A stretch of DNA of 64,000 nt from an uncultured Hoeflea sp. (lineage in GTDB: Bacteria; Pseudomonadota; Alphaproteobacteria; Rhizobiales; Rhizobiaceae): positions 372,001-436,000 of the forward strand of contig NZ_CANMVK010000003.1 of NCBI RefSeq assembly GCF_947501405.1, written 5' to 3'. The stretch's first letter is position 1, and each line of letters begins with the position of its first letter. Below the pieces are notes generated by a model, which saw nothing but the letters and a program-made list of their open reading frames with translations, did no database searches and was not told where the DNA came from. Made by a program: the position numbers and the translations under genes. Of this stretch, positions 46,231 to 54,888 are shown piece after piece.

Positions 46231-47460
46231 TCAGCTTCCGCGATTGCGGGCGGCCAGTGTTCTCAGCCGAAGCGCATTGAGGCGAATGAAGCCTTCGGCG
46301 TCCTTCTGGTCATAGGCGCCACGGTCGTCTTCAAAGGTGACGAGTGCGTCGTCATAAAGCGATTTCTCAGACGCGCGGCCGGTCAGAATCACATTGCCCT
46401 TGTAGAGCTTGAGCCGCACTGTGCCTTCGACATCGCGCTGGCTGTGGTCGATGGCCGCCTGCAGCATTTCGCGCTCGGGCGAGAACCAGAATCCGTTGTA
46501 GATCAGCTCGGCATAGCGCGGCATCAGCTCGTCCTTCAAATGGGCTGCGCCGCGATCGAGCGTGATCGATTCCATGCCACGGTGGGCGGTGAGCAGAATG
46601 GTGCCGCCGGGGGTCTCGTAAACACCGCGCGACTTCATGCCGACAAAGCGGTTTTCGACGAGATCAAGCCGGCCGATGCCATTGTCGCGGCCCAGATCGT
46701 TGAGCCGGGCCAGAAGCGTGGCCGGCGACAGCATCTCGCCGTTGATCGACACGGCGTCGCCGGCCTTGAAACCGATCTCGATCTCGGTCGGCTGGTCGGG
46801 CGCTTCCTCAGGCGACACCGAGCGCTGATAGACATAACCGGGAGCTTCATCATTGGGGTCTTCGAGCACTTTTCCTTCAGACGAGGAGTGCAACAGATTG
46901 GCGTCGACCGAGAACGGGGCCTCGCCGCGCTTGTCCTTGGGGATCGGGATCTGGTGGGCTTCGGCGAATTCGATGAGATCGGTGCGCGACTTGAAGCTCC
47001 AGTCGCGCCACGGCGCAATCACCTTGATGTCAGGATTGAGCGCATAGGCCGAGAGCTCGAAGCGCACCTGATCATTGCCCTTGCCGGTTGCGCCATGGGC
47101 GATGGCGTCGGCGCCGGTTTCGGCGGCAATCTCGACCAGCCGCTTGGAGATCAGCGGCCGGGCAATCGAAGTGCCAAGCAGATAAACACCCTCATAGACG
47201 GCGTTGGCGCGAAACATCGGGAAGACGAAATCGCGGACGAACTCCTCGCGGACATCCTCAATATAGATGTTCTCGTCGCTTATCCCCATCAGTTCGGCCT
47301 TCCTGCGGGCCGGACCGAGCTCATCGCCCTGGCCCAGATCGGCGGTGAAGGTGACCACTTCGGCGCCGAACTCGGTCTGCAGCCATTTGAGAATGATCGA
47401 GGTGTCGAGACCGCCCGAATAGGCGAGAACGACCTTCTTGACGTCCTTGTGCGATACCAT
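46231..47460 (-). CDS. argG: Argininosuccinate synthase
   Basis: A 409-residue enzyme joining citrulline and aspartate with ATP in arginine synthesis. The PP-loop [14 protein letters not shown] is at residue 10, the aspartate/citrulline site around [17 protein letters not shown] is near residue 120, and [17 protein letters not shown] is near residue 165. Length is standard. It diverges from ompW across a 287-base region that holds an exact FNR/FixK box nearer to ompW. Confidence 0.97.
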   Translation of the reverse strand: MVSHKDVKKVVLAYSGGLDTSIILKWLQTEFGAEVVTFTADLGQGDELGPARRKAELMGISDENIYIEDVREEFVRDFVFPMFRANAVYEGVYLLGTSIARPLISKRLVEIAAETGADAIAHGATGKGNDQVRFELSAYALNPDIKVIAPWRDWSFKSRTDLIEFAEAHQIPIPKDKRGEAPFSVDANLLHSSSEGKVLEDPNDEAPGYVYQRSVSPEEAPDQPTEIEIGFKAGDAVSINGEMLSPATLLARLNDLGRDNGIGRLDLVENRFVGMKSRGVYETPGGTILLTAHRGMESITLDRGAAHLKDELMPRYAELIYNGFWFSPEREMLQAAIDHSQRDVEGTVRLKLYKGNVILTGRASEKSLYDDALVTFEDDRGAYDQKDAEGFIRLNALRLRTLAARNRGS

Positions 47461-47671
47461 TGAGGTGATTCCTGTCTTTCGTTGCGGACCGCAGGCCTTG
47501 CACGGACCGGGTCCCCTGATTTCGGCGGCACTTTAGCCAGAAGCCACGCGGATACAAGCGCGCAATCGGTCGGAACCGCTTCAAGGCCGCGGTTTTCACT
47601 GTGGACACCTCGTCCAAATCCGACCGTGTCCATGCGGCATGTTGTCCATGGGCAAAAAACCGTCTCCGCCG

Positions 47672-47685
47672 TTGATCTGAATCAA
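47672..47685. promoter_or_regulatory. Exact FNR/FixK-type box upstream of ompW
   Basis: TTGAT-CTGA-ATCAA matches all ten consensus positions and lies 62 bases before the ompW start. OmpW genes are oxygen-regulated through FNR in enterobacteria, which fits. The rest of the 47461-47747 gap shows nothing else clear. Confidence 0.7.
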
Positions 47686-47747
47686 TAATTTTGCCGGTTG
47701 CATCGATATTTTCCCGCCATTCGACATATTCAGTTCAGGGGTTTGAC

Positions 47748-48431
47748 ATGACACTTCGTAAACGGGTTCGCGCCACAGCTGCTGCGGGGCTTGCACTGGC
47801 GCTCATCGGAACCATGGGGTCGGCAGCCTCAGCAGGCGATCTTGCGGATCGCATGGGGATTTCGCAGCCGTCCAGCGCATGGCAGGTGCGCCTTCGTGCT
47901 CTCGGCGTGATCACCGACGACAAGGGTAGTGTCGACCAGATCCCTGGTTCGGGCCTGAGCTATTCCGACAGCGTGACGCCGGAACTCGACATCAGCTATT
48001 TCTTCACCGACAACATCGCCGCCGAACTCATCCTGGGAACGACCAAGGCCAATATCAACGGCACGGGAACCATTGCGGGGCTCGGCCAGGTGGGCGAGGT
48101 CTGGGTGCTGCCTCCCACGGTGACGCTGCAGTATCACTTCACCGATTTCGGTGCGTTCAAGCCCTATGTCGGCGCTGGCGTCAACTACACGATATTCTAT
48201 GAGCAGGACGGCGTCGGCGCGCTCACCAGCATCGATGTTGAAGACACTTTCGGCGCGGCGCTGCAGGTGGGCTTTGACTATATGATCGACGAGAATTGGG
48301 GCTTCAACGTCGACGTCAAGAAGCTTTTCCTGGAACCGAAATGGTCGGGCGTCACCGGTGGCACCACAATCACCGGCAAGGCCAAGCTCAATCCGTGGCT
48401 GATCGGCACCGGTCTGACCTACCGGTTCTGA
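47748..48431 (+). CDS. OmpW family outer-membrane protein
   Basis: A 227-residue 8-stranded beta-barrel. The signal peptide runs to about residue 28 (ends GSAASAGD). The OmpW family features are WQVRLRALGVITDDKG near residue 46, the VTPELDISYFFTDNIAAELILGTTK block near residue 76, LPPTVTLQYHF and FKPYVGAGVNYTIFY near residue 142, and a C-terminal aromatic (TYRF) for barrel assembly. It probably passes small hydrophobic compounds. An exact FNR/FixK box suggests induction or repression at low oxygen. Confidence 0.93.
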   Translation: MTLRKRVRATAAAGLALALIGTMGSAASAGDLADRMGISQPSSAWQVRLRALGVITDDKGSVDQIPGSGLSYSDSVTPELDISYFFTDNIAAELILGTTKANINGTGTIAGLGQVGEVWVLPPTVTLQYHFTDFGAFKPYVGAGVNYTIFYEQDGVGALTSIDVEDTFGAALQVGFDYMIDENWGFNVDVKKLFLEPKWSGVTGGTTITGKAKLNPWLIGTGLTYRF

Positions 48432-48633
48432 TTGATCCGATTTCACTTGGAATGCCCGGCGCATCGCAAGATCCGCCGGGCGTTTTGCGTTTGGCGCGGC
48501 AACCGCGGCAAGGTCTCGCGTCTCTCAACGAAAACCGGGTTGCAATGCATCGCCGGGCGTGGAATCGCTGTCGCCTGGCGCCTAAGACCGGGGACGGCAG
48601 TCTCCGCCGAAGGAGTTCAACAAGGATTGCGAC

Positions 48634-49275
48634 ATGGAATTCATACCCACCCTTTCCACGCTTCTGGCTTTCGCAGCCGCCTCTTTCGTTTTGGCGATCA
48701 CGCCGGGACCAGATATGACGCTGTTCGTGTCGCGGGCGCTGTCGGATGGGCGGGCTGCGGGTCTTGCCAGTGTCGCCGGAGCGATGACCGGCATTGCCAT
48801 TCACACCTTGATGGTGGCGCTGGGACTGTCGGCGCTTGTGGTGGCGTCACCCACGGCGTTCTTTGTGCTCAAATCCGCAGGTGCTGCCTATCTTTTGTGG
48901 CTGGCGATCCAGGCGATCAGAACCGGATCGAGTTTCAATGCGCCGGTCGCGGGGCCGTCGGGCCGCGGATTGTTGGCGAGCTGGGCCCAGGGGCTTGGCG
49001 TCAACCTGCTCAATCCGAAGATCATCCTGTTCTTCATGACCTTCCTGCCGCAATTCGTTGCCGCGGGCGATCCCCACTTTACCGGCAAGCTGATCTTCCT
49101 CGGTTTGTTTTTCGTGGTGCTGTCGACGCCGATTGTTATCGCCATCGTGTTTGGCGCGCACGGAATTGCGGGCTGGCTCAAGCGGAAGCCGCAGATCATG
49201 CGGATGGTTGACTATGTCTTCGCAGCAGTTTTCTCGGTCTTTGCGCTCAGAATTCTGCTGGCCCAGGGCCGCTGA
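48634..49275 (+). CDS. LysE family exporter
   Basis: A 213-residue inner-membrane protein with five to six helices, of the LysE/RhtB group that exports amino acids or derivatives. The opening ATPGPD-type motif is present (VLAITPGPDMTLFVSRALSDGRAAG from about residue 20), as are AYLLWLAIQAIRTG near residue 86 and GLGVNLLNPKIILFFMTFLPQF near residue 129. The substrate is unknown. It is a single gene; no adjacent LysG-type regulator is seen. Confidence 0.92.
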   Translation: MEFIPTLSTLLAFAAASFVLAITPGPDMTLFVSRALSDGRAAGLASVAGAMTGIAIHTLMVALGLSALVVASPTAFFVLKSAGAAYLLWLAIQAIRTGSSFNAPVAGPSGRGLLASWAQGLGVNLLNPKIILFFMTFLPQFVAAGDPHFTGKLIFLGLFFVVLSTPIVIAIVFGAHGIAGWLKRKPQIMRMVDYVFAAVFSVFALRILLAQGR

Positions 49276-49463
49276 GTCTCATTTAGCTTGTCGACCGGAC
49301 TGAGCTGCATTCTATCCGGCCTGTCCGGATTTACCGCGTATGGACCGTGGTTTCCGGAAGCGGCGACGATGTACGAGTTGCAACCACCCGAAGCGACTTT
49401 CCTTCCCAAACACCCGCAAAAGCTGTATCAAGGGAACACGATGCGCAACGGGAGGGTTCTGTC

Positions 49464-50273
49464 ATGACGACGCTATTTGCCTGGGTCACTCCGGCCTTCA
49501 GCAGCGGCTCACCGGTCGATCACACCTGGATCACCGATTACGACAATCGCGCGCATCCCTACCCCGATATCGCCGCCGTCAAGGCCGCCGGAGCGTCGAA
49601 CTGGTATTGCTGGGGGTCGTTTCACCCCACCGGCGGCGCGCCCGGGCACGCGGATGGATTTCTGGCTTCCGCCAATGGCGACATGGCGATCGCCAATTGC
49701 CTGGTGCTGACCAATGCGGATTCGCGCGATGTGGCGGCTGCGCGCGGCACCATCTTCACCTACGGCGTGGACGGTGTCTGCCATCAATTGGCCAATCAGG
49801 TCCTGTATTCCACAGCGGGCGGCGGAAAGCCCCTTACGGTCAAGGGTGCGCGCGGCTATTCTGTGAGCACGTTTCTTTACGGGACCTACGGCTTGCAAAG
49901 CGCTGCCTGGCTGGCAAAGCTTCAATCCTGCGCCGGGGTCGACCGTATGACCACTCGGCCAATGAGTGCGGAGGCGGAGATGGACCATCTTCCCGATGAT
50001 TTCGAAGTCCATGCTGCGGAAGTGCTGTCCGGTCAACCGGAAGTACTGGCGCGGCTGCTGGCGTTGCGTAGCGAGGTCAACGCTTTTGTCGCGCGCGAGA
50101 CTCCCGGTGTATTCCCGCCCGATGCGGCGTTGCTCAATGCCCGCAACCAGCATTTGCTTGACCAGGCAGCGGTGCTGCTCGGGCCGGAACTGTTTATTGC
50201 AGTGTTCGGGCTGGAACCCGGCGAAGCGATCGATGTTGTTGATCCCACCGTGCTTGACCGATCCGGCGAATAG
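49464..50273 (+). CDS. Uncharacterised protein with DHTW and GVCHQ motifs
   Basis: A 269-residue soluble protein without signal peptide or membrane segment. Its first half is rich in aromatic and invariant-looking residues: VDHTWITDYDN near residue 18, NWYCWGSFHPTGG near residue 46, IANCLVLTNADS near residue 76 and FTYGVDGVCHQLANQVLY near residue 98, then a GARGYSVSTFLYGTYG block. The second half is helical (DDFEVHAAEVLSGQPEVLARLL onward). A Cys106-His107 pair plus His20 and His54 could form an enzyme or metal site, which is a guess. The start is secured by a GGGAGGG ribosome site. I do not recognise the family. Confidence 0.75.
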   Translation: MTTLFAWVTPAFSSGSPVDHTWITDYDNRAHPYPDIAAVKAAGASNWYCWGSFHPTGGAPGHADGFLASANGDMAIANCLVLTNADSRDVAAARGTIFTYGVDGVCHQLANQVLYSTAGGGKPLTVKGARGYSVSTFLYGTYGLQSAAWLAKLQSCAGVDRMTTRPMSAEAEMDHLPDDFEVHAAEVLSGQPEVLARLLALRSEVNAFVARETPGVFPPDAALLNARNQHLLDQAAVLLGPELFIAVFGLEPGEAIDVVDPTVLDRSGE

Positions 50274-50350
50274 TCGGCGTCTGAGTAGATTTGTAGCGGC
50301 CGCGGGCTCCCGGCCTAGCCTTCACGCCGGTGGCGCGGGTCTTTTCGCAG

Positions 50351-50842
50351 CTATTGGCCGGCCCCGGAATCCGGGCTGGTGAAGCCCGTCTGGCGTTCGC
50401 TGGGCAGCCAGCGTCCGGCACTGCGGCCGGTGACGAGCCAATAGACCGTGGCGCCGATGATAGCGCAGGCCACGCGAATGGCGATCATGGCGACCGGATC
50501 GAACTCTGCCGTTTCTGCGCTCGCCCCGGAGCGGAGCAATGGCAGGCTTGTCAGCGCGAGCGCCAGTACCCCGCCGGCGAGCGCGTGGCTGAGCCAGTCG
50601 CGTAACTTGAAAAACTCGAACGCGGCGATGATTGCCATGGCGGGCAGCAATACCGCACGGGCAAACAGGCTGGAGACGCCCAAAACACCGACCACGAGTG
50701 TGACCGTCAGTTCGAGCTCACCGAGCGAACCGAAATCCTCGGGAACCACAAGCTTGGCGAGAAAGACATAGGACAACCCGGCCGCCAGGCATCCGGCGAA
50801 AAAGCCCAGGGCGATTGTGAACATGCGGATGAGCAGGGGCAT
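50351..50842 (-). CDS. Four-helix membrane protein, unknown
   Basis: A 163-residue inner-membrane protein with hydrophobic segments at about 4-30, 45-65, 68-105 (interrupted by a KLRDW loop) and 118-140. A polar tail follows, GRSAGRWLPSERQTG onward. It lies 17 bases downstream of rlmN on the same strand, so it is probably co-transcribed. The YWLVTGRSAGRW motif at the end recurs in small rhizobial membrane proteins as I remember them, but no function is known. Confidence 0.7.
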   Translation of the reverse strand: MPLLIRMFTIALGFFAGCLAAGLSYVFLAKLVVPEDFGSLGELELTVTLVVGVLGVSSLFARAVLLPAMAIIAAFEFFKLRDWLSHALAGGVLALALTSLPLLRSGASAETAEFDPVAMIAIRVACAIIGATVYWLVTGRSAGRWLPSERQTGFTSPDSGAGQ

Positions 50843-50859
50843 GGCTTGTTGCGCCGGTC

Positions 50860-52095
50860 TCAGTCGGCGCCGTGGCCGGCGATCATCATCGCTTCCAGCG
50901 CCAGCCGATCGGTCTTGCGCATCCGCTCGGATTCGCTCTTGAGCTGGCCGCAGGCGGCAAGAATATCGCGGCCGCGCGGGGTGCGGATTGGCGAGGCATA
51001 GCCATTGGCGTTGATGAAGTCGGCGAATGTCTCGATCGTTTCCCAATCCGAGCATTCATAGGCCGATCCGGGCCAGGGATTGAACGGAATCAGGTTGATC
51101 TTGGCGGGAATGCCCTTGAGCAGCCGCACCAGTTCCTTGGCATCGGTGAGGCTGTCATTGACGCCCTTGAGCATCACATATTCGAAGGTGATGCGCCGCG
51201 CGTTGGACAGGCCGGGATAGCGGCGGCAGGCCTCCATCAACTCGGAAAGCGGATATTTCCTGTTGATCGGCACCAGTTCATCGCGCAACTCGTCGCGCAC
51301 CGCATGCAGCGAGATTGCCAGCATGACGCCGATCTCCTCGCCGGTGCGGGTGATTTCCGGCACCACACCGGAGGTCGACAGGGTAATCCGCCGTTTTGAC
51401 AGCGCCAGTCCGTCGCCATCGCTGGCGACCAGAAGGGCGGTTTTGACGTTTTCGAAATTGTAGAGCGGTTCGCCCATGCCCATCATCACGATGTTGGTGA
51501 CCTTGCGGCCTTCGGCAGGGACGATAGCGCCCTGGGGCGTGTCCTTGTGCGGGAAGTCTCCTAGCCGGTCGCGGGCGACGAGCAACTGCGCCAGGATCTC
51601 GTCCGGCGTCAGGTTGCGCACCAGCTTCTGGGTGCCGGTGTGGCAGAAGGAACAGGTCAGCGTGCAGCCGACCTGGCTGGAAATGCACAGTGTGCCCCGG
51701 CCCTCTTCGGGAATATAGACGGTTTCCACTTCAACCGGCCGGCCGGCGCCGCGCGGTGGAAAGCGCATCAGCCATTTGCGGGTGCCGTCGGCGGAAATCT
51801 GTTCCTCGATGATCTCGGGCCGCGCGATGGAAAAGCGATGATCAAGTTTTTCGCGCAGCTCCCTGGAAATGGTGTGCATGTCGGCAAAATCCGATGCGCC
51901 GCGCACATAGAGCCAGTGCCAGAGCTGGTTGGCGCGCATCTTGCGCTGCCGCTCGGGCACGCCAATGTCGGCCATGGCGGCGATCAGTTGGTCGCGGCTC
52001 ATGCCGACAAGCACGGGCTTGCCGTCATCCATCATGCTAGACGAGGGATGCCGCGGTCGCGCGGAAGGGTCGGTCAGGTCGATCGTGGCTGGCAT
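50860..52095 (-). CDS. rlmN: Dual-specificity 23S rRNA/tRNA adenine C2-methyltransferase
   Basis: A 411-residue radical-SAM enzyme that methylates A2503 of 23S rRNA and A37 of several tRNAs. The [4Fe-4S] motif CTLTCSFC is near residue 145. The SAM-binding [18 protein letters not shown] is near residue 205. The mechanistic cysteine pair is expected near the middle and in the C-terminal DILAACGQL segment near residue 383. It has an N-terminal RNA-binding domain ([11 protein letters not shown]-like, here [16 protein letters not shown]). Length is typical. Confidence 0.96.
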   Translation of the reverse strand: MPATIDLTDPSARPRHPSSSMMDDGKPVLVGMSRDQLIAAMADIGVPERQRKMRANQLWHWLYVRGASDFADMHTISRELREKLDHRFSIARPEIIEEQISADGTRKWLMRFPPRGAGRPVEVETVYIPEEGRGTLCISSQVGCTLTCSFCHTGTQKLVRNLTPDEILAQLLVARDRLGDFPHKDTPQGAIVPAEGRKVTNIVMMGMGEPLYNFENVKTALLVASDGDGLALSKRRITLSTSGVVPEITRTGEEIGVMLAISLHAVRDELRDELVPINRKYPLSELMEACRRYPGLSNARRITFEYVMLKGVNDSLTDAKELVRLLKGIPAKINLIPFNPWPGSAYECSDWETIETFADFINANGYASPIRTPRGRDILAACGQLKSESERMRKTDRLALEAMMIAGHGAD

Positions 52096-52158
52096 CAGCG
52101 GGGCTCGGAGCTCGGGTTTTACGAAAGGCCGCCCTCCTACCAGCTTTTGACGCGCACG

Positions 52159-52416
52159 TCACCTGTTACCATCGGGAGCCGGGTCCAGCAGTGTGGTCGC
52201 ACCGGCAACAAGTGTGCCGCAACTCTCTGGCCGTCCCGCCGCCGGGCGCCGCCGCGCGATCAACGGCGGCAGACAACGGCCGATCCACCGAAACATCCGG
52301 CCAGGTGCGCGAGGGGGCGTTTTAGCTTTTGCGGGCCGGTCAAAGGCTGGACCGGGACTTGGCTGCCAGGGCCCCAACTGATGAACGATCATGGTGGCGT
52401 GGTCGTAATAGCTCAT
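52159..52416 (-). CDS. Small hypothetical protein divergent from the WYL regulator
   Basis: An 85-residue protein starting MSYYDHATMIVHQLGPW, after a well placed AGAGG ribosome site. The N-terminal YDHATM..LGPW pattern resembles short rhizobial proteins I have seen beside YafY-type regulators, while the rest is proline/arginine-rich and less convincing. The gene start faces the multi-operator region of the WYL regulator, so it is the natural target. It could still be chance. Confidence 0.5.
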   Translation of the reverse strand: MSYYDHATMIVHQLGPWQPSPGPAFDRPAKAKTPPRAPGRMFRWIGRCLPPLIARRRPAAGRPESCGTLVAGATTLLDPAPDGNR

Positions 52417-52486
52417 GGCAGGCCTCTCGGGGCTGGGTCCTGACGGGACAGGATCGGGGTTTTCATTTTTCCCATCAGATCAGACC

Positions 52487-52533
52487 GCTGCTGACACGAC
52501 GTTGTCAGTGGTGCTTGTGTTAGTGTCAGCAGC
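52487..52533. promoter_or_regulatory. Operator cluster upstream of the WYL regulator
   Basis: GCTGCTGACAC (52487-52497) and GTGTCAGCAGC (52523-52533) are perfect 11-bp inverted arms. Between them CTGACA/TGTCAG forms a second nested inverted repeat (52491-52508). The shared half-site is TGTCAG. It lies 30-80 bases before the regulator start, between it and the divergent small gene. Confidence 0.65.
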
Positions 52534-52564
52534 ATCAATCCTGACTGGGAACGGAGTTCGCCCC

Positions 52565-53284
52565 ATGCGCCGATCCAACCGTTTGTTTGAAATCATCCAG
52601 ATCCTGCGGTCGGCCGAGCGGCCGGTCACCGCCGAGGCGTTGTCACGGCAGCTCGAAGTCTCGACCCGGACGATTTATCGCGACATTTCCGCCTTGCAGA
52701 TCATGAACACGCCGATCGAAGGCGAGCCGGGCATCGGCTACATCATGCGCCGTGGCTACGACCTTCCGCCGCTCAATTTCGATCTCGAGGAGATAGAAGC
52801 GCTGCGGGTGGGGCTGGCGCTGCTGTCACGGACCGGCGACAGCGCGCTTCAGCGCGCAGCGCAGCGCATCCATGAAAAGGTCGACGCGCTGCATGGCCCG
52901 GCCGACTGGCTGCAGGTGGCCCCCTGGGGCGCGCCGCTCGACGATCCCGCCAAGGGCTGCGTGTCGCGATCGACCCTGCGCGACGCCATCCGCAACGAAC
53001 GCAAGATCCGGCTCACCTATCGTGATGAGCAGGATACTGAAACCGTGCGCATCGTGCGGCCGCTGGCGCTGGTTTATCACGTCGAATGCGTGCTGCTTGC
53101 GGGCTGGTGCGAGTTGCGCGCCGGGTTCCGGCATTTTCGCACCGACCGGGTCTATGGCTGTGAAGTTCTCGACGAGCGCTTCACCGGCCAGGCGGGTGCA
53201 CTTCGAATGGTGTGGCTGGAACAGATCCCCTGGTCTTCGAACGGGCCGGAAGGCTTGGCGGTTCAAGCTATGCGTCAGGCTTGA
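52565..53284 (+). CDS. YafY-type transcriptional regulator (HTH + WYL)
   Basis: A 239-residue regulator. The N-terminal winged helix (1-60) reads RSNRLFEIIQILRSAE, then LSRQLEVSTRTIYRDISALQ. The WYL ligand-sensing domain spans about 135-215 with NERKIRLTYRDEQDT and RPLALVYHVECVLLAGWCELRAGFRHFRTDRV, where the W-Y-L triad is degenerate as in many YafY proteins. It is likely autoregulated through the TGTCAG inverted repeats upstream. Ten bases overlap with the convergent TetR gene. Confidence 0.88.
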   Translation: MRRSNRLFEIIQILRSAERPVTAEALSRQLEVSTRTIYRDISALQIMNTPIEGEPGIGYIMRRGYDLPPLNFDLEEIEALRVGLALLSRTGDSALQRAAQRIHEKVDALHGPADWLQVAPWGAPLDDPAKGCVSRSTLRDAIRNERKIRLTYRDEQDTETVRIVRPLALVYHVECVLLAGWCELRAGFRHFRTDRVYGCEVLDERFTGQAGALRMVWLEQIPWSSNGPEGLAVQAMRQA

Positions 53285-53853
53285 GAACCGGCTTTGGGTG
53301 CGAGCATGGCGTCAATGACGCCGGAAAGGTTGGTCGGCGTTTGCGCCGGCTCGCCGGCGAGTTGCTCCAGCCCGATCAGCGCGGCGTTGAGAAAAGACGC
53401 ACGCGAGCGCGCTTCGGCGCCTGACCATCCGGCGGCGCGGATCTGGGTTGTCAAAAACGCCAGCCGCTCATTGTCCGCATCCGCAAGGTCGCGCCGCACG
53501 GCCGGGTCTGCCCCGGCCCAGTGGCGGATGGCGATCGATGCCATGGTCGCGGCATGATCGCCGGGCTGGCGCAGTGAAGCGGCTTCGAACAGCTTGAGGA
53601 CGAGATCGCGCGGCGATTGTCCGTCTGCGGTGGCGGAACTGATCAGTTCGCTGCGCGTCACCTGCCGCCAATGGCTCACCATGGCGCTTTTGAGCGCGGC
53701 GAGATCCTTGAAGTGCCAATAGAACGAACCTTTGGTGAGTGTAAGCTCTGTGCACAGCCGGTCGACGCGTATGACTTTCGGCCCCTCAAGAAGCAGGAGC
53801 TCGAAGGCTGTGGCGATCCAGCGCTCGCGGGTCATTCGTTGCTTGCCGCTCAT
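53275..53853 (-). CDS. TetR/AcrR family transcriptional regulator
   Basis: A 192-residue regulator. The helix-turn-helix region reads RERWIATAFELLLLEGPKVI, then LCTELTLTKGSFYWHFKDLAALKSAM (residues 9-57). The C-terminal helical domain lacks an obvious ligand signature. Its start lies 5 bases from a 7-bp inverted repeat, the probable autoregulatory operator. It converges with the WYL regulator, sharing 10 bases. The target genes are unknown; nothing is divergently adjacent. Confidence 0.87.
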   Translation of the reverse strand: MSGKQRMTRERWIATAFELLLLEGPKVIRVDRLCTELTLTKGSFYWHFKDLAALKSAMVSHWRQVTRSELISSATADGQSPRDLVLKLFEAASLRQPGDHAATMASIAIRHWAGADPAVRRDLADADNERLAFLTTQIRAAGWSGAEARSRASFLNAALIGLEQLAGEPAQTPTNLSGVIDAMLAPKAGSQA

Positions 53854-53858
53854 GCTTC

Positions 53859-53877
53859 AACATACCCGAAGTATGTT
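53859..53877. promoter_or_regulatory. Probable TetR operator
   Basis: AACATAC-CCGAA-GTATGTT is a perfect 7-bp inverted repeat that begins 5 bases upstream of the TetR start codon, so it covers the ribosome site and could block its own expression. Confidence 0.6.
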
Positions 53878-54004
53878 CAGCGTCCAGCCCTGGCATCGCA
53901 CATTCCGTCCGGCGGCGCCGTTCAGCCTAGATGGCGGCCTTCATAGAGCTTTGCAGGGCGCGCGGACGCGGTGAGTATGCGGGAAAGCGGGGACCTGGCT
54001 GCAA

Positions 54005-54033
54005 AAAGGGCCCCGCTTCGGGCAAGGCCCTTT
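54005..54033 (-). terminator. Intrinsic terminator of the IalB gene
   Basis: On the minus strand AAAGGGCC pairs with GGCCCTTT around a CCCGAAGCGGG core that adds further pairing, followed by TTTTT. It lies about 35 bases after the ialB stop. Confidence 0.85.
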
Positions 54034-54066
54034 GTCATAACCGACGGGTGGATCGTCGCCGCGCGC

Positions 54067-54570
54067 TTAGCGGCAGGTGGCGATCTTGTTGAGTGCGGCG
54101 GTCACGCCCCTGAGCGAATAGCTGTAGGAGGTGTTGGTTCCGCGGCGTGAAACTGCCTTGACCGTCATCGAGGAGCCTGCCTTCATCGCGGCCACCAGTT
54201 GCGGCTCCTGGGCGGCGTTTTCAACCCAGCCGGAATTGCCACGGCTGAACAGGATGAATTCACGGCCATCGACATTGACGGTGATCTTGGAGGATTCTTT
54301 CAGCGGGTAGCCCATCATGGCGTTGGGCTCGTAACTTACATTCTGGCCCGGCCGCTGCGAGATCAGGAAGAAGATGTCTCCGTGATCGACATTGGTGGGT
54401 GCGGAGCTGATCGGCACGGACAGCACATAGCACACCTTTCCGCCTGCGGAATCGTATGAATAAGCCCCCCAGGCGTCAAATTGCTCGATCCTTGTGGGCG
54501 ATTGCGCCCACGCCGCGGCCGACAAGGCGAAGAGCGCCATCATTGCGGTTGCGATTGTTTTGACAAACAT
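54067..54570 (-). CDS. Invasion-associated locus B family protein
   Basis: A 167-residue exported protein. The signal peptide ends near residue 23 (SAAAWAQ). The mature part matches the IalB family: FDAWGAYSY, KVCYVLSVPI near residue 45, ISQRPGQNVSYEPNAMMGYPL near residue 70 and FSRGNSGWVENAAQEPQLVAAMKAGSSMTVKAVSRRGT near residue 110. IalB is periplasmic or outer-membrane associated and named from Bartonella. In free-living rhizobia its role is unknown. It ends in a clear terminator. Confidence 0.9.
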   Translation of the reverse strand: MFVKTIATAMMALFALSAAAWAQSPTRIEQFDAWGAYSYDSAGGKVCYVLSVPISSAPTNVDHGDIFFLISQRPGQNVSYEPNAMMGYPLKESSKITVNVDGREFILFSRGNSGWVENAAQEPQLVAAMKAGSSMTVKAVSRRGTNTSYSYSLRGVTAALNKIATCR

Positions 54571-54780
54571 GGCTTTCCTACCGGTTCGTGCTCGAATGGG
54601 AAGGGCGGTGAGCCCATAAGGTTCTCGCTTGATGCGAGGGAATTGGTTCATTTTGACTTAATCCTGGTTACCAAAGCGTCAATATGTGCCGCGACAATCC
54701 GGCAAACATACCGCAACTTCGGATTTCAGCGTCCCGTTCTCACGCTTTGTAACAATTGGAATCCGGCAACAGTTTGACCT

Positions 54781-54840
54781 TTGGCAAAACCGGTGCCAAA
54801 ACCGAAGCCGAAATCGGCGCAAAGACTGGTGTCAAAACCG
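54781..54840. repeat. Five 12-bp degenerate tandem repeats before the ECF sigma gene
   Basis: The units TTGGCAAAACCG, GTGCCAAAACCG, AAGCCGAAATCG, GCGCAAAGACTG and GTGTCAAAACCG follow without gaps, with core CAAAACCG. They lie 49 bases before the ECF sigma start, in a 318-base gap (54571-54888) that otherwise shows only a repeated AATCCGGCAA word (about 54697 and 54760) and no gene. Confidence 0.65.
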
Positions 54841-54888
54841 CACAGCGGCGGTTGATTCGATTGGGAAGAACGGGGTTCTGCGGCACTG

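Noticed and set aside
46060-47463. Long open frame (467 codons) on the plus strand across argG
   Set aside because: Antisense shadow of argG, whose PP-loop and length are complete on the minus strand.
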